Assembly: GCF_002078875.1 (NCBI RefSeq) | Contig: NC_034414.1 | Location: forward strand, 17,269,471 to 17,333,470 | DNA from: Numida meleagris | Taxonomy: Eukaryota > Chordata > Aves > Galliformes > Numididae | Length of the DNA stretch: 64,000 bases | Direction: 5' to 3' | In this document: positions 1-12,000 of the stretch, piece after piece | How the letters are laid out: each line of letters begins with the position of its first letter | Position numbering within the stretch: position 1 is the stretch's first letter | The notes under the pieces: model-generated | Databases searched by the model: none | What the model was told of the DNA's origin: nothing | Seen by the model: the letters and a program-made list of their open reading frames with translations, nothing else | Made by a program: the position numbers and the translations under genes

Positions 1-107
1 AGTCATAGAATCATTTGGATTTGAAGGTGCCTGTAGCGAGCTGTAATACAGTCTCTTGTTCAAAACAAGTTCAACACAGAAACTCTGTTAAATGGTGTAG
101 CAGAAAT

Positions 108-420
108 GGTAAGTCGTGGCTTGAACCAGTGATTGAGCACCTGATGGGAAGGCAGGGCCAACCCAGGGGAGCTCAGGTGCAAGCAATGTGCATGAGTGGC
201 TGGAAGGGGTTTGAGTCAGGATCCACCCCCTCCCAGACTTCATTTGAGGGTTGGTAGTGGAGGCAAGGGTATCTCATCTGGAGATCCCTGCCTGCCTGCC
301 TGAGGATCTTACACGCCTTCTGGAGGGAAGTGGTTTCTTTCCTTTATTTCTGTGCCTGCTACTGTTGCATCTGAGTGGATTCTCACTCACTGTGGCCTGA
401 GACCTTGCTGCTCTGTTGTC
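108..420. repeat. Unclassified dispersed repeat, copy A
   Basis: This upstream intron sequence of INCENP shares a diverged block with 34780-35070. Both contain a version of ggcttgaac-n-gtga-tgagcacctg followed by aagg-ggccaaccca/ggctggccca, then gaaggggt, atctc and gttgcat in the same order. I judged the similarity by eye over about 300 bp with gaps. It does not look like CR1. A solo LTR of an old element is possible, but I cannot fix the ends or name the family. Confidence 0.45.
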
Positions 421-667
421 TTAATATACTTTCCATTGCGTGACAAATGGTTGCAGTGATTTGTGACTACGAAACTTATTGCAAAAGTTGTCTCTACAAA
501 AAGGTGGTTTATTTTTTATCTTCTATCATGTTAGAAATTTTTACTGGATAACTTTTTGAATATACACCACCTTTTAATCTAGGATAGTTCTAGGACTTTT
601 TTGAAAACCTGAATTTGAGACAAACAGGAGCGTTTGCAGTGTGTGATAAACTACATTTTTCTCCCAG

Positions 668-3600
668 GAGAAAGACAAGTTACAAAAGAGCTGTGGATCA
701 ACGCTATGACACTCAGCAAGCAGAAGATGGAGGGCTTTCTCCTCAAAGAAAAAAGACTCCATCCCCTCCATGTCCAGCTAGTAAAGTAAGATCCTTATAA
801 CCCTGATGTACTTCAGCAAGAATTATTTCCTAGTTAGACTCCTGAGCATCGTTTTCTTGCGTTATTCTCTTAGGTTGTACGTCCTTTCAAAACGTTTTTG
901 CACACTGTGCAGAAGAATCAGCTCCTAATGACCCCAAGCTCTGTGGGGAGAAATGGAGTAATAAAGTCTTTTATCAAGTACAACACTCCTCTCCAAAATG
1001 ATCCCAAGGTAAGACACTTCTGTTGTAAGCTACTAGAATATGGTCTAAAGAGTGTCTAAGTTAAAGCACAGATGCAAAACAAACTTTCCCACCCATGTTA
1101 AACTAAGGAACAACTTTACGTTTCTAAAATGTGAGCTAAGTAAACTTGTGATTAGTCAACTTCCTAAAGATTTTTAGCTCAGACTCTAATCTTTATTTCT
1201 ATAGCATTTTTCTGTGGTATTAGTAACTAACAGGAGAAGGGAAACTGGAAATAATTGGGAAATGGAAATCAGGAGGATTTTGAATACTGCAGTTTAGAAA
1301 TATATAATTCAAACCAGTAGATCCAAAGTTTCATTTCCAGGATGAGTGAGATCTTAGCAAGTCCCTCTTAAATCTAAGCTCCTGATATTCTGAGGTTTAT
1401 CAGATCTTTGGAGCTCCTTGTAGGAAGAAATGTGAGCCTGTCTTTGATTCAAGACTGCTGTGTCAGTGAGACAAGTGTGCTGGTATCTACACAAGATATA
1501 GCACCAATATCAAGGAAGAGTAATTGTAGCAGCCAGAGATCAAAGATGGATTGCGTGCTTTTCCTGATTGCAGGCGGCTGCCTTTAACTGTGCATTGCCA
1601 CTGAAGCTTGTAGCATCAATAGGAAAAGCTGCTGCATGCCAAACAGAAGGATTTTAAGTGGACTTGAGAAGATCTGATTCTCGGTTTTCAAATGGTGTTG
1701 GTTTTCTGTGTTCTATTTACACAGAACTGTTTGGACAGTCTGGCAGTGTCATCAAGGACAGGAGTGTAGCTTCACTGATGCACTTAGAGATGAACTAGAA
1801 ACTAGCATGGCAAGCATAGGTTGCTCCTACTACTTATACTCAACAACTTGCCTCCAAAATAAGGTACTTCTAGGGCTTGTTTTCACTTCCAGGAAAGCTG
1901 GAGAGGGAGAGGAGGGCATACTGCAGAAACTGATTTTTCTTGTGTCTATCTTATATCTTGACAACCTAACGTCCAGACTTCCATGTGTTACTTAAAGCTG
2001 TCATGGGTGTGATGCTTAGAGAGTCTTGTATCGGAAGCCCATCATTAGGAAGTTGTAAAATATTCAACCTTTTATCTCACGCGTGTTCCTACTGATGTTA
2101 GTGTCTGTATTGGCGAAGGAGCCGATGTGATCAGAAAAGACTCCTCCTAGTGGATCCTTTGTTGCTGTGATTTCACTGGAATTTATATTTTAGGTTTCGT
2201 TTCAGTGCAGGCAACCTTCCCCTTAAGACTTTTTCCATATGGGAGCTAAACATAACTAAGTAACATGAGAACAGTAAGGTATAATTGTCAATTTTAAATT
2301 CATCCGTTTGGAGACTAATAACTACCAATCTCAATATGGAGCTCTGCATAAAATAATCATTTGAATATTTCACCCTGCTTATCAGTACAGTACTTGAACT
2401 GAGGCTAGAGGTGTCATGATGAGGTATTTGCAGTGTACCATCTGGTATTAAATTAGCAAAAACATTGAGATAAACTATGACTTTAGAGGTGGATGGATCA
2501 TGCTCTTCTAATTGACAGTATACTTTAGGTTGAGTTAGCTGGATTGTTTGGGAAAATGGGAAGAACGCCCTTTATTTCTGGGTAGATGATGTATGGGGCC
2601 AACTGTGCTGCAAACATGGTTGCAAACAAGTTGCAAGCACTCTGTTTAAATGGTGGTGGTTTACCAAGAGATGAAGCTTTGTGGGAAGCAAAGAAGCCAG
2701 TGGGAGCTCTGAGCTGAAGTAAGCAGTGTGTTTCCTAGAGTACCATCTGTTCCCATCACTCGCTGCAGGAAGTTAATATTATTGCCAAGCATTAGCACTG
2801 CTTTTTTGGTTCTTTTTACCAGCATAAATCACAGTGTTGTCTGTCTGCAAACTCTGTGAAAGCTGTCTGGACATCAGGCGCTGATGCTTCTGTTTTAACT
2901 TCTCATCTTCTCATACTCTCAAGGTTTAACACTATTGCGTTGTTGTCTATTGCATCTGTTCCCAGATATTCATTACCACATCGTAGTCTACTTGAGCTCT
3001 GTTTCAGACTTACTACCATCGAATGGTTGTGGTTGCAGCTGCGTTTCCATGGTGTTATCTCTGGGTCCTTACTTAATCTGGGTAGGCTAATGTGGAAAGA
3101 AACTGTAGCAGCTGGTATAATCACACTTTCCTTCATCTTAGGAAAAGGAGAGACAAAAACTGCAGGCTCTGAGAAAGAAGGAAGAGGCCGAGCAGTTGAG
3201 AAAACAAAAAGTGGAGGAAGAAAAGAAACGGCGGCTAGAAGAGGCAAAGCTGTGAGCATAAGCATTCTGTCTTGTCTGTACTGTTCTCTCTGGGCCTGTA
3301 GTGCACTGTACCAAGGCCTTTTATCTTCCAGGTTCCATAGACGCAGCAAAAATTCTTGTTGGCTTGCTCTCTCTGTAAAAACAGTATTGGTTCTCAAACT
3401 ATCTATCCCAAATGCTACTAAGAAATTAACTTTCCTAGCTGACTGCTTCTCCAGCTTATTGCCTCAAGTTTTCTGCCTCAGATGGAGCTTAAAAAATATT
3501 GCCAATTTTTAAACAGTTTGCTTAATTCATTGGATGTCACACAACTCTAGATCTGTGTCTGCCTTATATTTGAGTCTTCTTGAGGTCTATGGTAGGAACT

Positions 3601-6600
3601 CGCATAGCTGGGCTACACTGACAGAATTGGGCTGTGTCCTACAGGAGGCGTGAAGAACGCCTGCGTAAAGTTCTGCAAGCTCGGGAACGGGCAGAGCAAT
3701 TGGAGGAAGAGAGGAAAAGGCGCATTGAGCAGAAGCTAGCTCTGTTCGATGAGAAGACAGAGAAGGTAAGGAGCATCCTACTCATAGAGCTTACTGCTGA
3801 GATTAAAGAATCTTTTGAAGTAGATGATGCTATGTGAGTGTGCCTTCCAGAAAGAGGAACAAAGGCTGCTGAAATTCAAAGAATGGCCATTCGAATGAAG
3901 ATGTTTCCAGAAACACTTAGTAATACTGAGTGACTCCCTTTTTCTTGGTTACGGCAAATGGCAGATAAAACCTTTATTTTCTGGAGTTATGAATTTGAAT
4001 GTGGTTTAATAGGGCTTTATTAGATGGATAGGAAAACAACTTCAAGTAGGTAAAGCCAGCCTAATCATTTTATCTATTTGAAGTTGTTCTCTGATCTGAT
4101 TAATTAGATGAGGATGTGAAAATAAACATACTTCCTCCAGACTGTTTCTTGATTCTGAGATTTTCAGATGGTTTACACATGTGACCATAGCAGTCATTTG
4201 TCTGCTTTCAGTATTTCCATCTGCCTTGTTTATTTCGCGCTTCTTAGATTAAATTCTTACGGCTTTTGTAGTATTAGATTTCTACTTCCAGAATAGAATT
4301 TACATCTTGCACAGATGCAGAAGAAGATAATTTCCCCGAATATTACCTTTTTAAAATAAAGCACAGATCCCATTGACTCCTAGTGGCAAAAAAAGAAGTC
4401 TGTTTTGTAAGAGGGTGGGAGCTTTGTGTTTTTAAGACAAACTGTCACACCAATTGACATACACAGAGCATTGCCTAATCTGAGACTTAAGTATTCATCT
4501 AGCTCTGTGTGTGTGTTTTTAGGCACGGGAAGAAAGACTGGCGGAAGAGAAGATCAAAAAGAGAGCAGCTGCCAAGAAAATGGAAGAAGCAGAGGCCCGG
4601 CGCAGGCAGGATGAAGAGGCCAGAAAACAAAAAGCACTGCAGCAGGTTTGTGCTGGAGCCCATCTTATTGTCCTGCATGCAGTTAAAATGGCTGCAGTTC
4701 GCAGTCTTTATAAGCAAAGAATGCAGTAGGAATGCTAAGATGAACCAACTGAATGAAAACTGGGGTGAAGAGGCGTCCTCAAAGCTTTCCACGGCACTGT
4801 GCTTCTTCCAGCACTATGCTGTGAGCTGCTAGTGGTGTTTGTAACCTGCATTTCTTCTGCAATTCTGGACAGATTCTTACTGAAGACCTTCACTTGTAAA
4901 TCAGCAAGTATTAAATTCTTCAGTTAACCCTGTCTATCAGAGCATGGTGGCTATTGGGCCATCTAGGGTACGTGGTGGTAGGGAAGGGACAGTGCTGAAG
5001 TAGCTGGGGAGAAGATGCATGAAGGCACTAGGGCTGTAGCTCTTTGTTGTGTTTCATTACTGTTTAATGATATATGCCAAAAACTTGGGTTAAATGAGGT
5101 GATCCTGATTCTTTGTTCCGGAGCCTGTTCCTGTACAATGGGAAGTAAGTAGCTGCCTTTTGCTTAACAGGAGGAGGAGGAACGTCGGCACAAAGAGCTA
5201 ATGCAGAAAAAGAAAGAAGAGGAGCAGGAACGTGCCAGGAAAATTGCTGAGCAGAGGCAAGCAGAATTGGAGAGAGAAAAGCAGCTGGCTGCAGAGAAAG
5301 AGCTGGAGAGGAAGAAGGAGCAGGAGAGGATTCAGGCAGAAAAGTAAGATAATGTCTATTTATGTACCAAATTCTGTGCTGAGCCTTTTAAAAGCAGCAG
5401 AAACACAGGGCAGTAGTGAAAGGCCCAAGCACTGATGAGCTATTTTGCCCTGGGCACTTCTGACAATTGTGGGTTAGTGAGCTGTCATGAAGTAGTTCTG
5501 AACTCGGCATAGGATGTACGATGGGAAGTGCCCTGAAAAGCTGGGTTTTGCAGCGGTCTCTGGATGGCAAGATACCCATTTATAGTTTTGAGTGTAATGG
5601 TCCATTGCCTTGGTTCTCAGGCAACGTGAACAGCAAGAGAAGGCAGCTCGCCTGCAGAAGGAAGCACTGGCTGCTAAAGAACAGCTCCAGAAGGAGATGG
5701 AGAAAAAAGAAGTAAGTAGATGTGGCTCTGACTTCAGTAGCCACTTACTGTTTGGAGCAGTTGGCCTATGAAGTTAATAAGAACCCTAATGAGTGAACTA
5801 CTGCACTTCTGAGCTTGAGCTAACAAAAAGTGCTTTTGGTCCAGTCCATTTCAGAATGGACAGGTGTGCTTATTGTCTGAATAACAGCTGAGCAATAAGA
5901 AAAGACAGGTAACACACTTACTGAAGTTTTTGGCTTTTCTCTTTCTTTGCCCAGGTGTACTGTACTTTGCTTGGTATCAAACAACAATTGATCCCAGATT
6001 TTTTCAGAAACAACATCCCAATTTTGTTTTACACTTTCAGACAAAACAGAAGTACAGACTGTAGAGTTGGTGAGGTTATTTTCTGCAACAGTAATTCTGA
6101 CATAAATTAGCTAAACAAGCATCTTTGTTCATGGTTCATTGTTCACTGACAGCAAATAGCCTACTACGTTCAAGGAGCTGAATTCCTTGGTGGGGATCCC
6201 TATGTACCCAGGAAGGTTCTCCCCCTGTTAGTTAGCTTCATGAAGGTGGTAAACCCATGTACAACTTTTCTAAGACTAGGTGGGATTTATCCCACACGGT
6301 ACCATTTGAGTGAGCAGTCTCTTTGTTTCCTTTAGATCCAACAGGAAGGACTAAGCATGCATAGGGTCAGATTCTTTTGGCTTGTTGTGGATGCTTGTTG
6401 AACAGTGGGATGGCTTGGCCTGTAAAAATACTGTTCCTTAGTATGAAGAGAGGCTAAGATTAGTAGCATAAGAGTTTTCTATCTCAGGTGTTCAGCTCGT
6501 ATCTGATGTTTGTTGTGAAAAAGTCAGTAGCAAGTTTTTCAAAGCATGAGGTCATCACATTATCAGAGGAAGGCAAATAATGCTCTTAAGTAGGAAGGTC

Positions 6601-8916
6601 AATTTGTTTGTACCACTTAGCAAAGAAAGCTTAACATGTTGCATTGTTTGTTTTACTACCTGTACTGCATTCAGAGTGTTCCTTAAAGAAAGCATTTTTA
6701 GCTATGAAGACTTGTAATTAGATGTTTAGATTTTTTTTTTGAATAACAAAATTGTGGATCCTTGAATTAACCTTGTAGGTTAGTTAATGAGGTAAACTTG
6801 AATTTACTTTTGACATTGGCTTGCCAGAAGGAAGAGCAGTTGCTAGCAGAGATGAAGAGGCAGGTGCAAGAACAGAAGAAACTACCAGAGGAACAAAAGG
6901 CTAAAGATGTAGCCCAAACGCAGCGCCTAGAAAACAAAGAGGTAACTGCTCTCTGGTGAAATGTAAGGGATCACATCAGAGAACTTTGATTCCAGCACTG
7001 GCATGCTGTTACTGTGGGCAGTATCGCCCTCTATGTTTTTATTCCCTTTCAGTAATGAAGGGACACTGTAAACTTTTTCCTTGGTTATCCGAGGCCAACT
7101 CCTGGTGGCCTTGAGTACTTAAATGGCTTTGGGGTACTGAAAAGGAGGGGAAAGGAAGCAGCAAGTATTTGCTGGGATTTTTCTAGCTGTCAGGGTGAGA
7201 CAGTGGCTGTTAGTTACCTTGCCTTCTCTAAACTTGTTTAAAATACGGAACCTTGGAGGCACCAGGTGTACTGACATAGTTGTATTTAAGCTGAAAACTG
7301 GAACCAGCCACAGGATGGCAGCAGAGTGTATGGAATAGCGTTGCATTTGTGCTCCCCTACTGATAGAACCTGAAATTATGTTGGAGACGAATGTGCACTA
7401 TGAACATGAAAGACAAATACATGGATCTTTATCTCCTTGCAAAGTGATATCATTTTTAAATGCAAAACCAACAAAATCTGAATTAACTCTAATGTGTACA
7501 GAGCCATGAAAAAAGTGTGGTGTGGGGAGCAAAACTGTTTCTAGCTCTTTAGAGATGCTTGTCTCTCTTGTTAAGAACTGACTTAAGTATCATGGTTGGT
7601 GAAATTTAGTGTTTTAAGTTTTTTTTTCTTTATGACTTGCATTTCTCTGCCTTACTGTTCCATCAAAATTACAATACAGTTTATTCTGAGATGTGTAAGA
7701 TTTCTGTACAAGATAGTATTTAGTTTAATAATATTAAATGACCCTGGGAGTTTAATTGTAAAATAGTTACAGGGCATCACTTAGCTCCAGCTTTGGGGGT
7801 GTGAACTCCATTTAAAATGCCTTATTTTGAAGGAAACTACTGTATCTGTATCAGTATGCATGTATTGCCAGTTTATCTATGTCATAATTAGCTGATAAAG
7901 TGGCCTAATTAAACAAGAGAAGGCAGTGCAAAGTCAAAATGGGGTCAAAAGTTATAATTTAGGTAAAGTTCTTTGACGAAAACTTCAGATTTAAGTTTCA
8001 GAATTGTGCGATGCAGCAAGGGGGAATACCGAGATACTCTAAGCTACAAGCATCTCATTACAACTTGGAAGTGTAGCAATGCTGTTGCATCTAACCTGGT
8101 AATATGTTCATCTTCCAGAATTCACCTGCCTGCAATTCATACCAGATGACTCCACAGTACCATAAAGATCCAAAGCCCCCCAAGATAAATCCGAATAACT
8201 ACGGAATGGATCTGAACAGTGATGACTCTACTGATGATGAAAGCCAGCCTCGCAAACCCATCCCTGCTTGGGCCACTGGTATGTGTCAGCAGGTTAAAAT
8301 CTGTCCTGAAAGCCTCCAGCCATCCCTGCTGCAGCTTTGTTCCAATGGATAATGGTGGTTGTGTGTGCGTATATACACTTACTTTCATTATTTTCTGATA
8401 TTCCACCTACCACAGGGAAACTAAAAAGTTGGTGGGGAAGCTGATTGTACCTGTAGGAAGAAAAGCAGAAAAACCTTGTCTGTTCCTGAACAGAATCCAG
8501 TACGTTCTGTCCCACCAAGGGATCTGTGCTGAAGCTTTAGGCATAACCAGAGTGTTTTAAAATGTCAAATGTTACAGGAGTTTCTCATGTTGCAACATTT
8601 GTGTGATTAGCAATGAAGGGAGCAGGGACACACTGCATACAGTCTACATAGCAATTTCAATGACAGAAAGTAACGATAACTTCAATCTTTTGTTTTTCCA
8701 GGGAATCAGCTTAGCCAAGCAGTAATCCGCCAGTACTACAACCCTCCCAATGTTGATGCACTCTTTGGGACGATTGTAAGCCCCAAGTTGGAGGACATCT
8801 TTTACAAAAGCAAGCCACGCTACTTCAAGCGCACAAGCTCTGCTGTGTGGAATTCCCCACCGTTTACAGGTGCCAAATCAGTCCTAGGTCTGCCATACAG
8901 CCTGAAAAAGTACTGA
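668..8916 (+). CDS. INCENP: INCENP, inner centromere protein, 3' half (10 coding exons, 5' part outside window)
   Basis: INCENP is the scaffold of the chromosomal passenger complex; its C-terminus binds and activates Aurora B at centromeres and the spindle midzone. Coding exons: 668-785, 874-1008, 3142-3251, 3645-3765, 4523-4645, 5171-5343, 5621-5711, 6828-6941, 8119-8278 and 8702-8916 (stop TGA 8914-8916). All junctions are AG/GT and the phases join without a break, giving about 452 residues. The first two exons carry conserved INCENP blocks (SPPCPASK, then [20 protein letters not shown]). Exons 3142 to 6941 encode a long Glu/Lys/Arg-rich helix (single alpha helix or coiled coil). The last two encode the IN-box. 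The first exon begins mid-codon, so the gene starts upstream; the survivin/borealin-binding N-terminus is not in the window. Introns of 2.1 kb (1009-3141) and 1.2 kb (6942-8118) hold nothing I recognise. Confidence 0.97.
6828..6941 (+). CDS. INCENP: INCENP 38-codon cassette exon in the helical region
   Basis: This 114-bp exon begins [12 protein letters not shown] after the acceptor ttgccag and ends before gtaact. Both flanking junctions are phase 0, so skipping it keeps the frame. Exactly 38 codons is the size difference I recall between the two published chicken INCENP isoform classes (839 and 877 residues). Its composition is less purely E/K/R than its neighbours (it contains LPEEQ and DVAQTQ). 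Assigning it to the isoform difference rests on length and phase, plus memory of the published sizes. Confidence 0.8.
8119..8916 (+). CDS. INCENP: INCENP IN-box and TSS motif exons (8119-8278, 8702-8916)
   Basis: These two exons encode the Aurora B-binding and activating region. The first carries the conserved block [19 protein letters not shown] followed by RKPIPAWA. The second carries [23 protein letters not shown] and [19 protein letters not shown]. The TSS motif is at 8833-8841; in the family its serines are phosphorylated by Aurora B as part of kinase activation, and the conserved Trp follows at 8848-8850. The protein ends SLKKY, close to the human ending SLKKH. Nothing essential to the IN-box appears to be missing. 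Confidence 0.95.
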
Positions 8917-9026
8917 GGTGGATGGATGGTAGCTGTCTCCTGTGGAGCAATAACATGCATTTTTGTCTCTCTAGGTGAGAAGAGAGTTACTATTCGGTAT
9001 CCCTAAGTCTTTAGGCACTAGCATTG

Positions 9027-9032
9027 AATAAA
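9027..9032 (+). terminator. INCENP: INCENP polyadenylation signal
   Basis: Canonical AATAAA 111 bp after the INCENP stop codon. A TG-rich stretch follows (cttactgggtctcttgc). This implies a short 3' UTR of about 130-150 bp. Confidence 0.8.
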
Positions 9033-12000
9033 TGTCATCTCTTACTGGGTCTCTTGCATTTTCTATTTTGGAGGCTTGTTTTCTCACTATTGAGCAAAGT
9101 TGCTGGCTTTTTGGAGATCTTGCTTCTGAACGGTGCATCTCCTGTTTCCTTCAGCTGTAAGCTGGCAAAGATTTAGACTTATAGGTCATGAGAATGCATC
9201 ATCTAAAGCAAATGTGATTGTTCTCTTCAGCCGAGCGGACCTGGCAGCTGATGCACACAGCAGAGAAATGTATGTCAGTACTGTTCCTGCCTCTCTGTGG
9301 CTGAAGCCAGGGTACTGTACAGATAATGACCACTGCACGCATCTTGAGTCAAGTCCAAAGTGCACTACTGGTGTCCTTAAGAATAAAGATATTAGCAGGC
9401 ATGGTCTTCATCTCCTGCAAATTTCAAAGTAATTTGGTTGGTTTGGTTTTCATTAGCGTACTCTGTGTCAATACCAAATGCATTTATGTGCATAGGCTAT
9501 ATTGATGATGATGTTACTATAGCTTGGAAGGAAATATCCTGAGGATTTTAATGACTTTTCTTCCATTGTTGGAGAGAGATGTGACCCTAGAGTTAATCAT
9601 GTTTCCAGGAATACCCAGAGTAGCATAAGCAATCTTTGTACTTCTAGCCGTCTTTCAGATAAATTGTACAAAGGTTCTGATATTTTTTTTCTTTAACTTA
9701 AGTTCCATGTTTGTGGCAGAGATTGGATAAAAGGATGTTTTTATTTAGCTTTAATCCTTGTCTTGCTCCTTTTTTTTTCCCCTTAGCTATTTCACTTACT
9801 CAGCATCAAAGCTGGTTTTATTTTTAGGCCTTCACTTTGCACTTGTTCAGTAAAGCAATGTCAAAGCAGTTTCCTCTTAACAGCAAAATATGAGCTCAGA
9901 ATTTCAGCTCCAAGATCACTTTGTTCTAGTCTACAGGTTCCTGTATAGAGAGAGTAGAAGTCCCTGTAGGGCAGTGACTTTTTACAAGGAAACAGTTACA
10001 TTAGTTTCTATATGTTGCTGTGGAAGTCTGTCTTCTGCAAAGTAAGCAAAATATATGGTTCTTACCTCAGAATCATCTTTTTCTTGGGGCTTGATTTGTT
10101 TTAAAGATGGTGAGTGTTCATGGCTACAACCTCAGTCAGTAGACTGAGGAACACTGTGTACATACAACTTGGTTGCTTAAAAACTATGGAGATTATACAA
10201 CTGTAAGGAGAATGGTGTCTTGTGCAGTAACTGTTTTTCAAGCAAATATCTTTAAAATGTGTTTTTATTACTTATCTATCAGTTATGTATTTGCTGTTGA
10301 TCATTGTGCTCTATCTGTGAGATGATTGTGCTTTGATAAATGTTGAGTAGATTGAGTTTTGTACTATTCTCGTAGAATGAGGAAAGCTTGCTGGAATGAC
10401 AAAAACAAAGTTGAATGCTATTTGAATGTCTGACAGTCTGATAAAACTTAGTTAAGTCATCTCTGGTTCTTGTCTGGACTCCTCACAGCTTTTTATAAAA
10501 AAAAAAAAATGTACAGTATTTTGGAACCTGTCCTTCTGGGTTGTATTTTACACTGTTTCCTTGAGACAGATGTGTGTTGTCTGTGAAGAAATTCCTCATA
10601 TAGTAGAAAAGACTCATGGTTTGATAAACCTGCAGAATTTGCTGAACAGTTTGCTGTTGTTTTGTTTCCGGGAACTGGAAAGAAGACTGTTTGATATGAT
10701 GATGGAGTCCCAGAAATACATTCCTGTAATTCACAACAATATATATCTCTATCTACTCAGAATTGCTGTTACTGGATGGCGCAGGAACTTTGGCCGCAGT
10801 ATACAACCACAATGCTAGTGTTTAAAAACAAACAAAAAACTCCAAGTAGAAATTCTAGAGAATCACAACCTGAAGATTTTAAGAAAGCTATTTTGACTCT
10901 TGATTTCAGGTATTTTTCTGAATTCTGATTCCTGCTTGCTCAGGCAGTATTTCCTGAGCTCCAAGCGCATGTTTGGTGCTCTGTGTGGTTCTAGGTTTGC
11001 TCAGGACCCTGAGATGAGCTTCCCTTGGAGGCAGTGCTCTTGGTGAATGTCCTTCCTATGGACTGAATTTCAGTAAATATTACACAGGCAGATTTTTGAA
11101 GTGAAGACAGTCATTTAAAAACAAACAGAAAAAGCCCAGTTATTTCTGTTTTCAAATTCTTGGTTACATGCAGATTTTTTTTCCTTCCTTCTCTCTATCA
11201 GCTCTTGTGTTCTGTTGTCTGTTCTGATTTATATAACAGTTCATTAAAATCAGAGATGACAGAATGGCCGTGTCTACCTACCCTGTCACCGCAGCTAGGG
11301 ACCAGCAGGTATCCAGAGAAGTGTAAGCACAGAGCAAGCATGCAGCAGTATTTCCCAAATGAGTGAACTTGGCTGTCAGTGATTTGCAGTGCTTTATTCA
11401 GCTGAAAGGGGAAACGAAAAAGGGGAAGGTGGGGGGAGAATCAGCTGTGTGCTGTCTGTTCTCCTAGAAAGATATTGTTTCCTTCCAGTGAGTAGCAGGA
11501 AATACCTGGATCCAGTAATATAAAACAGGATTACTGCAGCATTGTAAGCCTGTGATCCTGTAAGTTTGTTGAGGTCTGAAGCTTTAAAACTGTCCCAAGA
11601 AAGAACATATGTAAGAGCAAAGATATTTCTTGATGAGAGTGTTAAAAGGCACATTGTGGTTTTGGCTTGATGAGCAAAACACTTCTGTACCTGAGGCTTT
11701 GCAGACACTACATGTGCAAATGCCCTTTGTTCTCACAGGTACCCGTGAGCTGGGCACTAGCAGTAATCTGGCTGTCATGCCTTTTCCAGTGTACTCCTCT
11801 GGCTCAGGTGCTTTCTCAGAGCGGGATTGGGAAGACAGCAGAGCTCTGCATATCCGTACAAATCTAGGAGTTCCAAGAGTTCTTACCAGTGGTTGCCAAT
11901 AAACTGTTCAGTCTGTAACAACCCAACTGGCTTTCTAGTTCATCTGCTATTAGGATACTCATCTCACAGATTTGGGAAGCAACTGCCCTTGTGGAACAGC

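Noticed and set aside
2856..3512. 218-codon open frame on the + strand
   Set aside because: It overlaps the INCENP exon 3142-3251 in a different frame. The exon frame has the conserved protein and proper splice sites, so this is a shadow.
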